Origin: Steromphala cineraria
Taxonomy: Eukaryota > Mollusca > Gastropoda > Trochida > Trochidae
Length of the DNA: 64,000 bases
Reading direction: 5' to 3'
Assembly: GCA_916613615.1 (NCBI GenBank)
Contig: OU744732.1
Coordinates: 61,331,227-61,395,226, forward strand
The position numbers and the translations under genes are program-made. Positions 34,562 through 47,745 of this stretch are shown piece by piece (the stretch's first letter is position 1; every line of letters starts with the position of its first letter). The notes under the pieces were generated by a model. That model ran no database searches and was not told the DNA's origin. It saw nothing but the letters and a program-made list of their open reading frames with translations.

Positions 34562-36489
34562 TGTATGTATTGGTTGCATCATAACTGGTGAAATGCAGTT
34601 AACGTTTTACGTCATTTTAGGAAACTTGCTGTAATCAGTGTCGTTTGTAATAGATATTATTGCTGATACAGCTTTATGATTGACGTTCCATTCAATATTC
34701 CATACAAGGCTATTTCCTAACAAACAAGTTATATTGGTTTTTATAAAATTGTAATGTGATTGTTGATCAGGTTTGTAGTACGTTGCTCTTCCTGTTAAAC
34801 AATTCGAATTTTATTTAAAATATTATTTTCAAATGATATATCAACTAAATAACACTCTTACACATATAATTAACATAATTCAAAATCCTGCTAAGATATC
34901 AACAACTGTAAATATCATAATTAATTTTTAGCTAGACCAAAATGAAACAATTACTAATTGAATTATTGTCCGGTGCACGTTCTATAAGTAAAGGGTGAGC
35001 TCAATATACAGTCTAAAACTACCCGACAGTGTGTCAGTGGTGAAAGAGAAAAATAAATCACCAGTTCAATATGTATTATCCGGAATTATTATTTCGGAAG
35101 TATTGAACCTATAATTTTTACAATTTGTTTAATTAGAAGGTCCCTCTGATAATGTATGTAACATAATAGGACAAGTATTTACATAAATAGTTTGCAAAAA
35201 GGATATCTCGCATTCCTTATAGTTGTTTGTTGTGATGGACACTGTTGTGAGGTATATACCTGACAGAGTTCTGTATAAGAAAGACTTAAAAATGCTGAAT
35301 TACATGAAGGGCAGAACGGGGTTTCTATCGAAAGAAATTTGTTTCCCTTAAATAACTATTAGTAATAGTAACGAAGCAATAGGTATCTATCGAACATTAC
35401 GTTTTATTGAACAATAAGGGCTCATTTTGACAGAATCGGTTGAATATGAGTATTAATAAGTTTATGATATATAATTTAAAACATGTTTCTTAACTTACAG
35501 TGATCTGCTTAAACTTATATAAGAGGTGTTTTTTAATGATGGGCGCATTTATTCATCTTTGTGAAAACAAAATCAAAATTAAGAATAAGTATTGATATAT
35601 TCAACTTAAAGGGTTGTAGGCATTTAAGGATCTTATCAACTGGCAATGTTAAAAACCAGGCTTCAGCTCAACTTTAATTTTTTTTAGTGAAGCCCTCCAG
35701 GACAGGATCGATTATAGTGTCAGGAGGTAAAATTTAATATTTCAAATTTCATGTCAGATTAACATTAACATATCTCTGCTACAGATCATGTTATTCTGAT
35801 GCAAGGCATTCCTCTTGAAGTGATACATAGGGAATATTATAAGCAATAAAGAATTATCTTCTTTTATCTTATATTTGTACAGTATTAATAAACTATAAAC
35901 TATAATGTAATATATATATAAAATTAGAACATCGACTGCATGGAGTTATCTACGTGAGGTAGGCCAGCACTATTATGGTTTTAGTTTTACCTTTCACATT
36001 TCATTGATTCAATGAGATAGATTTTTTGCAATATTCTTTAATTTGTAACAAAGTAAGGAATGGTTCTTTAAAAGAATGCTTTGATTTTCAATGCGAGCTC
36101 GTGTATACGAGCCTGCTTTAATTGTTCACTGATTGAAATAGTTTCACAGAGTGGCAACTCAGTGTCATTCGTCGACAGAACAGATTATCTGATAATTGCG
36201 AAGATCTGCCAATTTTCGACAACCGTTTAATTAACGACACAATATGTACCTGCAGAACCTTTTTCAATTATTTTCCATATTTCGTGATACATGTTTATAA
36301 AACTTAAGGCACAAACGGCACATATGAACAAATCCATAAATCCACATTTGAAGACATTTGATGCTGATGAATGCGTTATTTAAGCAAAACAGGTCTATTT
36401 CTAAACAATTCTATTCTCAAACAGTAAGTGCAGATATGACCAATATTTTAAAACTTTTTTTCAGTTTCTGTCGACAGAAAAACAAACTT
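34562..36489. other. AT-rich non-coding
   Basis: Nothing recognised. Confidence 0.3.
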
Positions 36490-37765
36490 TCAATAATCAT
36501 CATTACGTAAAATTAAACTGTTCATATATTTTCAATGAATTGAAGATAGTTTCACAATCCCATAATATATGGTTAATTGTTTCAATTTCTGTTTCGCAAA
36601 ATGGAAACAGTGAGGATGATATATATCCAATTATTTTTAGAAATTGACTAGTTGGAAAAATATTATGAATGATTCTATTTTGCAACCATTTTTAATCTGT
36701 GCATCTGGAACATTTATTTGCAAAGACAGCCAAAAATGTTTCAATCATTGTCAGCAAATTTCATTTGTAGATTTCTATCCATTTTAAAAAGCTTAGAGGA
36801 CAAACGAATTTTAAGTCAAAGAGAAAGGCATATAATCCTTTACCCTTTAGTATGGTGTTCATTTGTCATACATATATGTATACTCAAAGGGTATATTGGA
36901 CCAAACAGTTTTCTGTTAAATTGGATAATGTTTGGAAATCGGCTATATTTCAATATGGCTCTTTCACTGATTCATACGTCAGAAAATACGTCTTAATATA
37001 GCAGATAATTTACAAAAACAACACCTGCTTCATACCAATCAAAATTATTAAGATATTGTCATTGTGTCACAATGATTGTGAGAGTATGTCGTATTCATTA
37101 GAAATCGCCATTTTGCTTATTGATATGAAGTGTGGCAATTCTAGGAGCATGTCCCTCCAAAATGAATTTAATAGAGAGGGAATAATTATATTATTCTGAA
37201 TGAAGCCGCTATCTGTTATTAGGAAAGGAGTATTTATGTTTAAACAGTTTTGTCGATTTAAGGTCATTACCACTGATACGTTTTATCCAATATAGTTTTT
37301 GTGATGAACTGATAATCTTTCTCATATTTGGATCTTGTATATCACATGTTCTGGGTTCAGCCGTATAGCAGCTCTTTCACTCTTATCTGGTTGATTGTTC
37401 TTTATGAAGTTAAAACATTTCTTCTGTAGGCTTCCAATGACATTTTTGCGGGTTCTGTAAGGACGAAAAGAGATGTTGAAGTTTTGGTAGTAGGAGCGAT
37501 TTACAGTGTATATACCATATAGGGTAAATGTTCAAGCTGACCAATTATTAATTTGCCTGTCAATATGCGAGAGCTTTTCGTTGTAGTTGATCTTTTGTTA
37601 GTCAATATCAAACTTATGTCTAAGAGAGAAATATGTTTGTGACCAGTCAATATTCCTTTCTTGACACATCTTGTATCGGTATCTTTTTTGAACCAATCTA
37701 AATACGTTTTGTTTTATCAACGTTGACTTTCAGTCCTGCGAAGCGGGCGAAAAATTCTAAAGTAT
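36490..37765 (-). pseudogene. Degraded LINE copy related to the LINE at 8.3-10.4 kb
   Basis: The minus strand holds pieces collinear with the 8448-9926 frame: a WSQTYFSL segment near 37625, a segment with INYNEKLSHIDRQ near 37560, FNFIKNNQPDK near 37400, and the C-terminal HNIFPTSQFLKIIGYISSS with PFCETEIETINHILWDCE near 36560-36650. Frames break repeatedly. The 5' side stops at the minisatellite border near 37765, where the matching LINE sequence (AAGCGGGC.AA..TTCTAAAGTATT) gives way abruptly. Confidence 0.75.
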
Positions 37766-37779
37766 TTCAGTATTTTTTG

Positions 37780-38842
37780 ATTGGGGGGATGATGCAGGTA
37801 AGGATGGTTGATGGAGGTAAGGATGGTTGATGGAGGTATGGATGGATGATGGAGGTGTGGATGGTTGATGGAGGTAAGGATGGTTGATGGAGGTATGGGT
37901 GGTTGATGGAGGTAAGGATGGTTGATGGAGGTATGGGTGGTTGATGGAGGTAAGGATGGATGATGGAGGTAAGGATGGTTGATGGAGGTAAGGATGGATG
38001 ATGGAGGTAAGGATGGTTGATGGAGGTAAGGATGGTTGATGGAGGTAAGGATGGTTGATGGAGGTATGGGTGGTTGATGGAGGTAAGGATGGTTGATGGA
38101 GGTATGGGTGGTTGATGGAGGTAAGGATGGATGATGGAGGTAAGGATGGTTGATGGAGGTAAGGATGGATGATGGAGGTAAGGATGGTTGATGGAGGTAA
38201 GGATGGTTGATGGAGGTAAGGATGGTTGATGGAGGTAAGGATGGTTGATGGAGGTAAGGATGGATGATGGAGGTAAGGATGGTTGATGGAGGTAAGGATG
38301 GTTGATGGAGGTAAGGATGGATGATGGAGGTAAGGATGGTTGATGGAGGTAAGGATGGTTGATGGAGGTAAGGATGGATGATGGAGATAAAATAAGGATG
38401 GTTGATGGTGGTAAGGATGGTTGATGGAGGTATGGGTGGTTGATGGAGGTAAGGATGGTTGATGGAGGTATGGGTGGTTGATGGAGGTAAGGATGGATGA
38501 TGGAGGTAAGGATGGTTAATGGAGGTAAGGATGGATGATGGAGGTAAGGATGGTTGATGGAGGTAAGGATGGTTGATGGAGGTAAGGATGGTTGATGGAG
38601 GTAAGGATGGTTGATGGAGGTAAGGATGGATGATGGAGGTAAGGATGGTTGATGGAGGTAAGGATGGTTGATGGAGGTAAGGATGGATGATGGAGGTAAG
38701 GATGGTTGATGGAGGTAAGGATGGTTGATGGAGGTAAGGATGGATGATGGAGATAAAATAAGGATGGTTGATGGTGGTAAGGATGGTTGATGGAGGTAAG
38801 GATGGATGATGGAGGTAAGGATGGATGATGGAGGGATGGTTG
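37780..38842. repeat. 19-bp minisatellite (AAGGATGGTTGATGGAGGT) with higher-order structure
   Basis: About 55 units, varying mainly at GGTTGATGG versus GGATGATGG and TAAGGATGG versus TATGGGTGG. A rare variant, AGATAAAATAAGG, occurs at 38385 and again at 38751, 366 bp apart with similar neighbours. This shows a duplicated block of about 19 units. The 365-residue open frame on the minus strand (PSLPPSTILTS-type repeats) is an artefact of the stop-free unit. Confidence 0.95.
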
Positions 38843-39674
38843 GATGTTTACAGCTGCTGAACAAAAGTATGTTATATCACATGCATTTTTTTTAGCAAAT
38901 GTCATATAATTTGGTATTCTCTTAGGTTCGACGTGAAGAACCACCTTACTGCCATAGTGAATCATGTGCGAGTACATGAACGAAAAATCGTAATTCATTC
39001 ACATACAATAATATGAACTCATTTGCATACTAGAACACATCGATTTATAAAACCCAGGGACAAAATGAAAACCCCATTTTCATTTAATTTTGTTTAAAAT
39101 ATTAATTTCAGAATGATTAAACATATCATATATTACATTTTGATGCAGTAATTTGAAAATCTTATTCTAAAATGTTGACTCCCCATGCCTCTTTGGGGTA
39201 TGGCAAGGGTATGATCTTCATAATTCCACAGCTACGTACCGTGTAAATATGAACCCTTAACATGTTGATTCACAAGTACCCTCTGAAAAGTTTTCTTTAA
39301 AATTTCCCCGCTTTACAAAAATACAAAAATTATGATATAAAAAAGGGAATTACGCGCATTCTTACAAACTTTTGTTCAACAGTTGTACATAGTAAATATT
39401 GACAACTTGAAATGTGATGTTTGTCTTCAATAAAAATCATTCTTATTACTGTCTTTTAGGTTGAAAGGTTTTTCTCATCTTTAGGTACGAAATAGTCTAT
39501 CAAACGACTTCTTCAATTCGTTTTATGAATGAATGACATACCATAACATGTTATCGAAACTGATTGGCAATATCAACTAAACCTAAAGAATAGTCGAAGG
39601 TTTTGAACAGTGAACGATAGAAAAGAAGAGAAAAGCAACCTTGAATTCCTAACATCACACCCTATAATACGCTC
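38843..39674. other. Non-coding
   Basis: Nothing recognised. Confidence 0.3.
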
Positions 39675-39683
39675 GGTCGAGAA

Positions 39684-39775
39684 CAATCTAAATAAATTTT
39701 GATCAACAGGTTTTATATTAGGCTACAATAGTATGACAAAATAAAAAATCTGTTGATCTAAATTTATTTAGATTG
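39684..39775. mobile_element. 92-bp hairpin MITE with 9-bp target duplication
   Basis: Ends CAATCTAAATAAATTTTGATC and its near-exact complement (GATCTAAATTTATTTAGATTG), about 26 bp per arm. GGTCGAGAA flanks it at 39675-39683 and 39776-39784. A 9-bp duplication fits Mutator-like (MULE) elements. It has no coding capacity. Confidence 0.88.
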
Positions 39776-39784
39776 GGTCGAGAA

Positions 39785-42660
39785 ATGAGGGCACTACGGA
39801 GGGCTCACGTCCAAATTATGATGCCTATGACATATTAAAAGTAGATGCAATTCTAAATGTCTAACATTATCGATGATTGACATGTCAATTAACTATTTTT
39901 TCAATCTTGTATCTCAACATCATATGACATATATCGGTTTTGAACACATAAGTTATCTTCAAAATTGGGATACGGCAAGTGCTGTACATGCATAACGATA
40001 CATTCTTTTACCGATTTATGTCTTAAAACGGATCAACGCAGTAATAATATACCAATATCATTGGAAATGCAAACGTCATTTGTTATTAATTATATTAATT
40101 AAAAATCTGTACAATCACATTGTTAATCATATTTTCAAAACTTCTGCTCAATCACTAGGTGTAAGATGTACGCAAGGTCGTTCGTTGTTACTGATCAGTC
40201 ACTTGACTAGTGGAGCTGCTATCTTCAACATCCATGTCCCATTTCTTTCGGTTGCATACCTAGGTATTCGTCGAATTCCATTCGACGGATCGTTACTGTG
40301 ATCTTAGTCGTTAATTGGCTTACATAAAAATTTAATTTGAACTTTTCAAAATAAGGAAAAAGGGGTGTTTGGACTCTCGTTCATTTTATTTTGATCACTT
40401 GAAGTTAGCATTGTGCGAACATATCATCTTCATTTCGATGTTGTATTTAATGAGTAAATATATAATTTGTTTTTCTTGTTGGAACTAAATTAACAAAGAC
40501 ATTTTTTTAACCATTAACTTCACTTTTGTCGATCTTCAGATAAAGTACTCCTTGAAAAAAATATAAAATAATATTGTTGCGTTACATAAGTCTTATGGGC
40601 CATTTTGGATTATAACAATCAGGAATAAAAATAAGATTTGACGTCACAGGCAGCTTTAATGTTTCGATGACATAATTGACTTGTATCAATGACAGTGAGT
40701 CAGTGTGCAGCTAATCCTGCGATTGAATCATTAGCAAAATTCACATAGACTTTTATGTTAATTAACTGTGGCAAATTTTGTTTCCTTAATTGAGAAAAAA
40801 GTATACTTTTATAACATAAAACTAGCAAACAAGCCCTCAGCTATGTAATTATGTAATTATCTGTCATCTTTATGTGGATTAGTTCTTGAGTGACAACTGA
40901 TTGAGTGATACATACACAACTTTATATGGCCTGTTCCATTGACCGCCATGTTGAAAGTGGGAAGTTTGTTATATATTTTGCTGTTTATGTGTTGTTAAAT
41001 AGCTGCAATATTCGTAGGTGAAATGATAACTTATTTTATAAATAACCTTCGGCTTCGTTTCGATTTCTCACTTTTGTCCAGGCACTGTACATTGAAACAA
41101 TACATTCGTGTGTTTTTGGCATGATTGCTCATCTTTAGCCTAGGTGATCAAACTACAGACCCGTACTAGTTATATTCGGACAGTGACGTTATTTCCATAG
41201 ACTTGCATTTTAAAATGATGTACCATAAATAATTTTCACTCATTTAATTTCCGTCGGATTCTGTTCATTGTTTGCACATTTGTAACGAATCATCTCAGCT
41301 ACAACATCATAATTTCTGTTTAATTTTCAGTCTATTATCTATGGAATGACAGTTCTTCAATCAAATTATGTACATAATTGTGAACAAGTTTATAATGGCG
41401 ATCTATGGGACAGGTGCCTTATTTTTGTACAAAAATCGGTAAATTTGTACTATTGCTTAAATAGTGATAAAACAGGAATACAGAGTTTTATAAACATCTA
41501 AGGTATCTTAAACATACCTAGATGGTTAATACATGCGTGGATGGGTAACTTTCTTTAAACGAAGACCCTTTATTCGTAAGTATCAATTTCTTATGAATTA
41601 AATTGCCTTGATGCCTCGACGATTAGTAGTCTGCCCCGTAAAATATCCATACGCAAGTGAATATTACTAAACTGCATAAAGTACTAAGGTTAACATGTGC
41701 CTGGATTGTTTTAGAGTTTTTTACACTCCAAATACCATATAAGGTAAAGTTTTTAGAGAAAACTCCAGGCAACAATATTTGTGTTACACATTCAAAAACA
41801 TTGTCGTGCCATTTGAAACATTCAATTGAAACATAGACAAGCCCTACTTTCCTCTAAAGAGTATATACAAATAATAAATACAAATGTGATTTTCTCCGTC
41901 TGTTATTATTTTTAGTACGTAATAGTTTCCTCACTCTTTCATCTTGTTTAGTAAATGAATAAATATCATTCACTATTAGTCATTAAAACCTGTGGTCACC
42001 CTCCTCAATTTTGTAGCCCATCCTGTGTTGTTTCATTTTATCAATAGGTAAGTGTAAATCGTGTCATGCGAACGCAATTGCAGACGTGAGTAATTTTACA
42101 CAAGGAGTGAATCTTTATCCAGTAAGGGGATGGTTGAAATACAATTCTAACATTTTCAAATTTGCATTGTGCGTAAAAAAGACATGCGCACGCGTTGCAA
42201 AAGTACTTACGTCTAATATATCAGTGTTTTCCAAAATAACTATTTGTCAGTAAGGTAACGGATTTGTCTTTAAGAGAACTGTGGTTAATAAAAACTTAGA
42301 TATCATTATGTGAATAATAATAGTTTTTGATGTACTTAATTCTTGATGTGTGGTAAGCAGGACACTCACACTCGAGATGATATCGGTCTTCATTCACATT
42401 CAAACTGCACATTTTCTGGATTGAAAGTGTTTTTTGATCCAATCTATATACCTATCTCTACTAGCAATTCATGAGATTAAATTCTATATGTCCGAACATT
42501 GTTGTGTATACATTGCTGAAACAACGTCTGAAATAAAACATTTATTTGAATCGGACTGCTTAGTCTCCCAATCTCAACAACACCTTTACGTTATTATAAA
42601 AATCCCTAAAATTTAACTTATTTTACTTTTTACGAAATTTTCATCTAGAAGAATCGACGT
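39785..42660. other. AT-rich non-coding
   Basis: No supportable gene. The short frame at 40080-40301 begins with a non-ATG codon and shows no family resemblance. Confidence 0.35.
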
Positions 42661-42770
42661 TTTTCTGTTAGGAGAGCTATATAGAGAAAATCACCCTCGT
42701 GTCTTCTGATATCATATATATCAACATACGTTGATAAAAGTAACAAATAACCGAGGCTTGCCGAAGCTGT
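42661..42770. repeat. Dispersed repeat family B, copy 1 (partial)
   Basis: GAAAATCACCCTCGTGTCTTC and the following TGATATCATATATATCAAC match the left arm of the palindrome at 56764-56805, including the adjacent AAAGTAACAAATA.CCGAGGC segment. The right arm is missing here. Confidence 0.65.
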
Positions 42771-43540
42771 ATGGCTTCACACATCATGAAACACATTATC
42801 ATCAGAAACAAATTAAGAACACAACACTCATAATAAAATATTAATGCAGTATATGGGACGCTCTATCATGATATGTGGGTTCAATTGTCTAATATCTAAT
42901 GCCGTTAAAGGCGTCAATCATACATGAATATTATTGTTGTAATCGTTCAGCGTTTTGGAGTTTTTGTTTTGGTACAACCCATTGTCATCAATGTATAATA
43001 CTTATGTCTCGACATTTATTTTAGTTATGGAAACCGAATACCTATCCTAAACTAATTAAGTACATTATGTAATATTTCTCAGCAAAAAGCGACTGTGTGT
43101 CAACATATCTTCCATTGTGGCAGAAATTGAATGGGTGAATAACAAAATTAAAATATCATCATTTACCTTTCTATAAATGGATGTAATTTACCTCTTGGCC
43201 AAATATAACAATGACTTCCTGTATTGATAATTTTATAAGTATATCTATTTTGTGACTTTTAGCTATATTTTACGCATAGTCTTTTCAGATGGCCGTTTCT
43301 GGAACATCCCGGGGAAATTTCGTGTTACATGAACGCAAGGCTGTTCATACCCGTGTAAACTTAATTTCGTGAGGTCATAATACATATGACGTCATATCTA
43401 GCCACGCCACCGTTGCGGACCGTTTTTCGCGAAAATAGTGCATCTCTTTTTGTTGTTAAATTGTGTATTTGGAGAAACAATATGTCTTCAAAACAATAAG
43501 TATGTGCAGATTTATTTATAAGAATTGACTTTGAAATTTA
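42771..43540. other. Non-coding
   Basis: Nothing recognised. Confidence 0.3.
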
Positions 43541-43638
43541 AAAAGTTTATGGAGGAATAAACTTAAAAACCGCAGTGCAAACTTGCTATATGCGGATTTA
43601 CACAGTTTGCACTGCAGTTTTTAAGTTTATACCTCCAT

Positions 43639-43646
<8 letters not shown>
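43541..43646. mobile_element. Palindromic MITE directly adjoining a LINE poly(A) end
   Basis: Arms of about 42 bp: AAAAGTTTATGGAGG with AATAAACTTAAAAAC on the left, and the near-exact complement on the right, separated by about 20 bp. Both arms contain a GCAGTGCAAACT motif or its complement. The right arm runs straight into the 27-T run at 43643. Confidence 0.8.
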
Positions 43647-43669
<23 letters not shown>

Positions 43670-45765
43670 GGAGGTTATTTTACAGAACATTTTTTTTTAC
43701 AGCAAATTTTATTACACAGAAGTTACCATGATGGTGAGGAATCGCATTACATGTTTTTGAGAATAAGTAACAAATATTGTGGCGTCTTAAATCTGTGTCA
43801 GTATATTAAATCTAATTTAAAGTTTAATTAAAAAAAAGAATGAGAGAGAAAAAAAAACAGGGAAAAACAAGTGAGAGAGAGATAGAGAGAAGGGGAGGAG
43901 ATTTATGTTGTGAAGCAGCCAGTCCATTTTTAAAAAAATTCTTCATTGTCTTTGCCACATATGAATCATAGTGGAATTTTAAATGGTTAAAGTTTAATTC
44001 CTTAATCGTACACTTACATTTATAAATGTATTTCTTTATGATAGTGAATATATGATTGACAAGAATGCTTTGATTGGGGTCGCCAAGAAGAAACGAAGAG
44101 AGGTTGATATCAATAATATGATCAGTTTCGTTTTTGAACCAAGTATGAAAGTTTTTTAGCAGTGTCTGAACTTTACTGCAGTTGTAAAGCAGGTGTTCAA
44201 TCGTTTCATTTTCACTCTCGCATAAAGAACAAAGTTGATCTTCACTTTGTCCAATCTTAAAGAGAAATGATTTAGTTGTAATTTTTCGGTGAAGAAGTCG
44301 ATATTGAAAATTTCGGATTTGGTTGTCGATAGTCGAGTTATGATTAATTTCGAAGCATTTTGAAATATGGTCTTGCGTAATAGTGCTGTCTATCTTGCTT
44401 TCCCATTTATGACATAATTGTTCAAGTGAGGTCTGGTTTTGATCACATAAAAGTTGGTAGATAAATTTACAATCTTTGGAACAAATAAGACGTTCCAATA
44501 TATCACAATTTCTCATAGGGGTGATTATGGTTAAGTTTGGACATTGATTTCTCAATGTAAAAAGCTGCTTATTTGGAAGATATTTTAACAATTTGAAATA
44601 TGATAAATATGTATCGCGTATATTGAATTCATTTTGAATGAGTTTAAAATCTTTTATATCACCTGTTCCTTGAAATATTTGGTAGACATATTTTAATCCT
44701 TTGTCATGCCATCGGGCAAACACAGGTACATCTATCGGAGACAAAATTCATTAGCGGCATTTCAAGGAAAGTATTGATATCAGATATATCGTCGCTTTGC
44801 AGTTCTGCATAGCTACTGACACCATCTCTCCAAAAGTAATTTTTAATTTGTGTCTTTGCTCTGAGTAACTTTCGTTTTTGGAAATTAAAAAGAGATGGAT
44901 CATTACATGGATATAGAGACAATTTTGATAAATTATGCCAGAGGCCATTTGTTGATATTCTTTTGATCCATTTGAATTTTAAGTATTTGTTGAAATTGCG
45001 AAAGTAAATCGTTTTTAGACCCCCGTTCAAATAGTCTTTGGTGAGCATTTTCCTCTTTATTTTATCTCTTTTGCCGGACCATATAAATTTATAAATTAAA
45101 GTATCCAATCTTTTAAAGAAGGAGGTATCTGGGTCTGGAAGAGATGTAAAGAGATGTGTGAACAATTGGAGTATTTGGAATTTTATTATTGTAACCTTTC
45201 CTCTTAGAGGGAGTATTCTCGAAGACCATAAAAATAAGAGTTTTCTTGCTTTCTCAAATTGCTTTTCGAAAATCGATTCAGTCATATTTGAAAGATCGAC
45301 GTTAAAGACAATACCAAGTATTTTGAAAGGTTCTTTCGACCAGCGTAAAGGAATATGTGGACATATTTGTTCAGTACTATTTTTCATGGATCCAATCCAG
45401 ATAAGCATAGTTTTGTCATAATTAATGTTTAAACCTGAGCATGTCGCAAATTTCTTTAGAATGTCAATTAGTTCTGATAAACTAGTTTCTGAGCCATCAA
45501 GCGTGAAGTTTGTGTCATCTGCATATTGAAAAATACAATATTCCACTCCATTTACATTGATACCGTTAATTTTTAAATTTTTTTTAATACTTATCGAAAG
45601 CAACTCTGCACAGATGATGAAAAGATATGGGGAGACTGGGTCACCCTGTCTACAGCCGCGCCCTAGATTAAAATATTGTGAAATATTACCAGCATTTATG
45701 ATTGCACTGAGAGTATTATATTGAAAAAGCTTAATCTCCATAAACTTAATAAATTTTGAAGTCAA
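43643..45765 (-). pseudogene. 5'-truncated L1-like LINE with poly(A) tail
   Basis: 27 T on the plus strand (43643-43669) is the minus-strand poly(A) tail. The coding part runs from 45765 to 43824. It starts within RT, has GCRQGDPVSPYLFIICAEL and catalytic FQYADDTNFTLDGSE, then LGIVFNVDL, the thumb-like LKFKWIKRIS, and after a one-base frameshift near 44745 the C-terminal FKIGQSEDQLCSLCESENE and HLLYNC zinc-like motif. The missing endonuclease and 5' end mark an incomplete insertion. It is related to the 8.3-kb LINE but distinct from it. Confidence 0.88.
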
Positions 45766-46902
45766 TTCTTAATTAACTTTTCGCCTCACGCGTGCACCCT
45801 TCTACATGCAGTTACTTAAAAACACATAATATATAATATGTATATATGATTTGATATTAAAGATAAAGCCACATCTGTTATTCCTCCTCGCAAACAATGA
45901 TATTTTAATGGGTATTTTTTCTTATTTAAAATCGTATATATAAGGTAAGAAGAGTCGCATCAACCATGGATGCCTCAGGGGGATAAACGGGAATGTAAGA
46001 GTGTTCTTATCTTATGTTGAACATGTCTCGTGTGTCACTTCAGAAAACCAGATTTCCCACAATGATATCGAAATACTTTTGAGAAGATAGCTGTGTGAAA
46101 GAATAGTAGGGCAGAAAGTTTTCCTTTTACTACAAATTCTTATACAAAGATTCAGTACGTAGGCTACCGCATTAAAAATACATTGATTTTTTTTGGTTTT
46201 GTTAATGATTATTTGCGTCGACATACGGCGAATTCCTATACGCCTAAGAATGAAGAAGGAAATGCAGTGAGAAAAAAAGTGAGAAAAAGTGAGAAAAAAA
46301 CCCTCCAAAAGCCTGATACGTTGAAAATCTTACATAACTCATTACTCAATATGTACGCCTCAAAAATTTTCGGTTGGCGAGCATTGGACAGCATATAGAT
46401 TTATATGTACTTTTAAAATACAGTTACATTCCGATCTGCGATCATGTCAGTGTAAATGAATTAATTGAACAGTTTAATGTGATCAATTAAGGAGATGTTT
46501 TACACCATATTAAACAATGTAATCTGTGTCATAAATGATTAATCAAATAAAGGAATGTCTCATGACCCTTTAATATAGTGGTAATGTTATCGGGGACACT
46601 CAATTAAGTCACATATAATAGACGAATCAGTTAAGAATTGGATATCAAATCCTTAAATACATCAGAACATCTGTTACTCACGTATCGTGTAGTGGGTGAG
46701 GCGCCATGTTTGTTTACATCAGGGTCGGAAATTTACAACTGTAAGATACATCTCAAAGAATACAACTTTTGATGTTAACTTTCAAGGAGAGAAACAGGAA
46801 AATATTAACAATCACGCTATCGTATGAAAATGTTTATGTCACTATTTCTTTCAAACAAAAATTGATAGTAAGGATATATAACATGGACATCCCTACGGTA
46901 AC
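45766..46902. other. Non-coding
   Basis: No gene recognised. No target duplication matching the LINE's 3' side was found. Confidence 0.3.
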
Positions 46903-47035
46903 GGTTATACTCGCGGCTGCCTCGGCCGGCATAGTGTAAAACCAGGCCGTTGGCGTTTGGTGTTTGGCGACTGGCGGTTGGCGGTTGGCTGCTGGCTGCT
47001 GGCTGTTGGTGTTTGTCTGCTGGTGTTTGGTGTAT
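46903..47035 (+). repeat. Repeat C, forward copy: GGCATAGTGTAAAACCAGGCC head plus TTGGCGTTTGG minisatellite
   Basis: A conserved head (GCATAGTGTAAAACCAGGCC) is followed by degenerate GTTTGGC/GGCTGCT units. The inverted counterpart lies at 49535-49667. Confidence 0.7.
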
Positions 47036-47382
47036 GTATTTTAGCAATGCTCTACTGATTTACGACAGGCTACTGACTGCCCCTGAGAAACACATAAGGT
47101 TTATTTGGTTTGTTTTGGTTTCGAGTTAAAAATGACCAGATTTGGTTTCACAACTTAAAATTTATTGCTCATTTCCCTTCTCTTCACTATGGTATTCAGC
47201 AAGTTAATTATTGCAATTTCAAACTGTAACTCTGAAAACAAACAAAATTTTAAACCCATACAGTTTCTGTTTAGCCTGAAAAGACCTCCTTTAGGCTGAC
47301 ACATTACTGATGATATGAGTGAGGATATACATTGTTTAATATGATTGGGTCTGTATGTAAAGGAATTTAAACGAATGCTTGC

Positions 47383-47745
47383 TTAAAGGGGCAGTAGCAC
47401 GTTTTAGGGGGAATATAAGGTGATGTCAGGAAATTTAAAATTAATGGTTCCAATTGAAAGACAATGTATATAAACAAAATGGAGCAGTAATAATTCAAAT
47501 ATATAACATCAAATTTAGCCATGCGATTGCTTTTTCTTACACAAAATGAATTAAAGGTGTTCACACAAAATGGCCGCCAGTGGATTTTATGTGAATCTTC
47601 ATACTTTGTCCTCTGACTATGGATGATTGGTTTGTGTAATGAAATTTTTGTCACTGTCGAAATAATACATTTAACATTAACTTACAATTATCAGTGAAAA
47701 ATTTGAAATATAAAATTATCAAAAAACGTGCTACTGCCCCTTTAA
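47383..47745. mobile_element. MITE with TTAA target site and 19-bp inverted ends
   Basis: TTAA then AGGGGCAGTAGCACGTTTT on the left; AAAACGTGCTACTGCCCCT then TTAA on the right. TTAA duplication is typical of piggyBac-type elements. No transposase; internal sequence is AT-rich. Confidence 0.75.

Noticed and set aside
37767..38864. 365-residue open frame on the minus strand (Pro/Ser/His-rich repeats)
   Set aside because: It is the translation of a 19-bp minisatellite; a second minus frame gives the same peptide, and there is no unique coding sequence.
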